A stretch of 64,000 bases of DNA from positions 124,001-188,000 of the forward strand of contig NZ_CANNBW010000008.1 in the NCBI RefSeq assembly GCF_947502995.1. The letters are read 5' to 3'. The position numbers and the translations under genes are program-made. Below the pieces are notes generated by a model that ran no database searches, was not told the DNA's origin, and saw nothing but the letters and a program-made list of their open reading frames with translations. Each line of letters begins with the position of its first letter. Positions within the stretch are counted from its first letter, which is position 1. The DNA is from an uncultured Tenacibaculum sp. (GTDB lineage: Bacteria > Bacteroidota > Bacteroidia > Flavobacteriales > Flavobacteriaceae). Below, one piece after another: positions 61,883 through 64,000 of the stretch.

Positions 61883-62701
61883 CTATTTAACAAGAGTTAA
61901 AGGATCTGGATATTTGTAGTTATATTTTAGTAAAGTTTTGCTTTTTGTGTTTGATATTTTTTTAAACTTAATACTATCAGATACTTTAAATTCGGGAGGA
62001 ATTAATCCCTCTTTTTCAGCGGCCAAAGTATAAAAAGTTTCTCGTAATGGATGTTCGTCTGCACAACCATTAATTATAGTCCCCCAAGCATTTTCAGAAA
62101 TAATAGCATTGATTAATCCTATACAATCATCTTGGTGAATTATATTAACCGGAGCTTTCCCATTGGCAACATCTTTTTTATTTGCTAAAAAACGCCCAGG
62201 AGCTCTATCATATCCGATAAGTCCAGCTAAACGAAGAATTGTAAGGTTGTTTTTTACATGTGCTTGTAAAAGTTGCTCAACAGCTAAAACGGCTTTTCCT
62301 GATTCTTTTTCAGGTTTGTTGATTAAAGTTTCTGTAACCCAGTCGTTTGTGTTTTGGTATACAGAAGAGGAACTTACAAAAATTACTTTTTGTTCCGGCT
62401 TAATGTAAGGTAATACTTCTTTGATTTGTTCTTGATATACATTTAAAATATTCGGAATACGCTTAGGAGGAAAATTGATAATAATTACTTCACTATTAGA
62501 AAAGAAATCATTCATTAAAGTTTTATTATAGGATTCACCTAATTTGAAAACGAAAGGAATAATATTACGTTTTGCAAGGGTTTCTTCTTTTGTTTGCGAT
62601 GTTGTAGAGCCTTTTACTGTATAACCTTTATCGATTAAAAACTCAGCTAGAGGCAAACCAAGCCATCCACATCCTAATATGCTAATTTGTTTATTGTTCA
62701 A
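61883..62701 (-). CDS. SDR-family NAD(P)-dependent epimerase-like protein (YeeZ type)
   Basis: 272 residues. The N-terminal nucleotide-binding motif ILGCGWLGLPLAEFLIDKGYTVKGSTTS is the atypical GxGWLG form of YeeZ-like extended SDRs. It also has IIINFPPKR, IFVSSSSVYQNTNDWVTE, ILRLAGLIGYDRAPGR and NIIHQDDC. The classical YxxxK is not in its usual place. Substrate unknown. It is a stand-alone gene between the decayed hmp/HPP pair and a 509-base gap. Confidence 0.78.
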   Translation of the reverse strand: MNNKQISILGCGWLGLPLAEFLIDKGYTVKGSTTSQTKEETLAKRNIIPFVFKLGESYNKTLMNDFFSNSEVIIINFPPKRIPNILNVYQEQIKEVLPYIKPEQKVIFVSSSSVYQNTNDWVTETLINKPEKESGKAVLAVEQLLQAHVKNNLTILRLAGLIGYDRAPGRFLANKKDVANGKAPVNIIHQDDCIGLINAIISENAWGTIINGCADEHPLRETFYTLAAEKEGLIPPEFKVSDSIKFKKISNTKSKTLLKYNYKYPDPLTLVK

Positions 62702-63210
62702 TTTGTAAAATTATTTTAGGATTTATATCATTTATGCTTAGTTAAATACTAAGAATATAATCCAAAAGCGAATTGTTGTTTTTTGAATTGCTAAAATAGC
62801 AAAGATTATTCATGATATTCTTTTGTTTAGAATAATAGATGAACTCATTAAATATTACAACCATTGAAAAAGATAATGCAACAATTGAAATTGAGTTTTA
62901 TATATACAAAGCTAACGGCTAATTTTGCAAATGATAATTCCTAAAGACTTTTTTTAGTATATAAACGTATTAAATAAAAAAATGATTTTAAGATTTATAA
63001 TCAGTCATTATATTTTTTAAAAAGGTTTAAAAACAAAAAAAGTCTCTCTTAGGTTTACGAGAGACTTTCTGATCTTTATGCAAGATCCGGGGGAAAGAAA
63101 GTTATTCAAATATAGATATAGTTTTAAGTGGAAAAGAAAGGTAAAACACTGTTTTTTAAATGTTTGTTTTGGTTTTCTTCTGTTGTGGTATAATTTAAAA
63201 ATGAATTGTT
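62702..63210. other. 509-base intergenic region with a hairpin and a doubtful 27-codon ORF
   Basis: AT-rich DNA between divergent genes. A 27-residue ORF (62839-62922; MNSLNITTIEKDNATIEIEF...) is preceded by no convincing promoter and resembles nothing I know. The hairpin at 63039-63068 lies within it. Both flanking promoters should be here. I see no RNA gene. Confidence 0.35.
63039..63068. terminator. Hairpin AAAGTCTCTC / GAGAGACTTT
   Basis: Perfect 10-bp stem. The better T-run is on the leftward strand (T6GT5). It lies 140 bases upstream of the rightward gene at 63211 with no adjacent gene end, so it may be an orphan terminator or part of a short untranslated RNA. Confidence 0.5.
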
Positions 63211-63579
63211 ATGGGGAAACAACCGATGGTAGAACAGCCATTATTTTCTAAGTGGTGTGGTCATGCTTGTATAAGTATGATTACAGGAGAAGATATTCTA
63301 CATATAGCAAAAAAGCTTCAGAATTACAATGAATTAAGTTTAGAAAAAGAAGTTATGTGGTATTTATATGATAAAGGTTTTAAAGTGAAGTTAATTAGAA
63401 AATTTGATATAACCCCTGAAGAAATACCTAACAATTCAATAGTGAGAATTGAAGATATAAATGAAAACGGACATTTTGTTTTAAAGCAAAATGATGTTTT
63501 TAAAGATCCTAATGTAGGAATAGTGTTAAATTATATAAGTAGAAAACGAATAACACATTATTTAGAAATAGAGGAGTAA
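63211..63579 (+). CDS. Small papain-like (peptidase C39-type) protein
   Basis: 122 residues with no signal peptide or membrane segment. WCGHACISMITG near the N-terminus fits the Cys nucleophile loop of C39-like cysteine peptidases, with a preceding Gln (VEQPLFSKWCG). NGHFVLKQNDVFKDPNVG near the C-terminus provides the His and Asp/Asn of the triad. The C39 domain usually occurs in bacteriocin-processing ABC transporters; this is a free-standing domain of about normal size. No transporter or precursor peptide lies nearby, and the neighbour is a convergent subtilase. Function unknown. Confidence 0.65.
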   Translation: MGKQPMVEQPLFSKWCGHACISMITGEDILHIAKKLQNYNELSLEKEVMWYLYDKGFKVKLIRKFDITPEEIPNNSIVRIEDINENGHFVLKQNDVFKDPNVGIVLNYISRKRITHYLEIEE

Positions 63580-63583
63580 AAAT

Positions 63584-63615
63584 AAAACCACTTGTAAATA
63601 AACAAGTGGTTTTTT
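63584..63615. terminator. Bidirectional terminator
   Basis: AAAACCACTTGT and ACAAGTGGTTTT arms around AAATAA, with T-runs, between the convergent C39-type gene (ends 63579) and the subtilase (ends 63646). Confidence 0.85.
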
Positions 63616-63645
63616 ATTATGTTGTATTGCAATTCTTTTGTAAGA

Positions 63646-64000
63646 TTATCTTACAGCAATAGGGTAATTTTCACCTCTGTTACTAACTGATCCAGAAGTT
63701 CTTGGTCCACCACCTCTAGCGTGCATGATTCCAGCTACGTGAGGAGCAGCCATAGATGTACCACTTAAAGTAGCATAACCACCATTTAAATATGTACTTC
63801 TTACACTAGATCCAGTAGCAATAACATCAATAGGATTCATGTTGTAATTAGAGAAAGATGAGAAACCACGATTACATGTCATAGATGCAACAGTATAAAT
63901 ATTAGTACCGTTAATACATGCAGGATCGTAATTAGCTGCATTTGCAGAACTGTTACCAGCAGCAATAGATACAAAAGTTCCAGCATTTCCTAATCCACGA
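63646..64000 (-). CDS. Subtilisin-like (S8) serine peptidase, 5' part off the window
   Basis: The last 118 codons of a leftward gene that continues beyond the window. FVSIAAGNSSANAANYDPAC holds the oxyanion-hole Asn region and GTSMAAPHVAGIMHARGG the catalytic Ser. TVASMTCNRGFSSFSNYN and PIDVIATGSSVRS are typical between them. The protein ends soon after the catalytic domain (NRGENYPIAVR) with no T9SS tail, so at least this end is that of a compact subtilase. Catalytic Asp and His lie outside the window. Confidence 0.88.
   Translation of the reverse strand, partial: RGLGNAGTFVSIAAGNSSANAANYDPACINGTNIYTVASMTCNRGFSSFSNYNMNPIDVIATGSSVRSTYLNGGYATLSGTSMAAPHVAGIMHARGGGPRTSGSVSNRGENYPIAVR

Noticed and set aside
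62839..62922. 27-codon ORF in the 62702-63210 gap
   Set aside because: No promoter, no recognisable similarity and no coding bias that can be judged at this length.

Overview
The window is AT-rich DNA of a marine member of the Bacteroidota, most likely Flavobacteriaceae. The evidence is a SusC/SusD pair, type IX secretion (T9SS) C-terminal domains of type A and type B, PorP/SprF-like and OmpA partners, TAnnTTTG promoter boxes, and few Shine-Dalgarno sites. I cannot name the genus from the sequence alone.

Layout. (1) 1-3650: a metal-homeostasis cluster with two small Cys-rich secreted proteins, a TonB-dependent receptor, a Fur-family regulator and a DUF3703 protein. It carries a repeated TGCA-N7-TGCA palindrome that looks like the regulator's operator. 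(2) 3650-4440: a junction-like stretch with an inverted repeat, terminators and a 5'-truncated esterase remnant. (3) 4444-22227: a surface-adhesin module, made of a membrane-tethered HTH regulator, a PorP/SprF-like protein, an OmpA/PD40 protein, an 11.3-kb gene for a 3762-residue type B T9SS adhesin with 18 + 7 internal repeats, and a TPR-HTH regulator. (4) 22286-59916: a large carrageenan utilisation locus. (5) 60044-61716: a decayed flavohemoglobin and HPP-family pair, both frameshifted. (6) 61883-64000: an SDR protein, a small papain-like (C39-type) protein and the 3' part of a subtilase.

How the carrageenan locus works (family knowledge plus inference). A T9SS-secreted GH16 kappa-carrageenase and a lipoprotein GH82 iota-carrageenase cut the polymer outside the cell. 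SusC/SusD import the oligosaccharides. Three S1 sulfatases (one S1_7-like, two S1_19-like) remove sulfates. A GH127 enzyme and a clan GH-A (GH42/GH167-like) lipoprotein would release 3,6-anhydro-D-galactose (D-AHG) and galactose, and an MFS porter moves the sugars. D-AHG is oxidised by an aldehyde dehydrogenase, isomerised by an enolase-superfamily cycloisomerase, phosphorylated by DgoK and split by DgoA. Galactose goes through GalM, GalK, GalT and GalE. An AraC regulator, a LacI regulator and a membrane-bound HTH protein are candidates for control.

The parts with no assigned job in this pathway are the most interesting: a T9SS-secreted beta-helix protein, a DUF4380 protein co-transcribed with a sulfatase, and an octaheme cytochrome c with HEAT and TPR repeats in the middle of the locus. 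No tRNA, rRNA, CRISPR array, transposase or sulfatase-maturing enzyme was found in the window.
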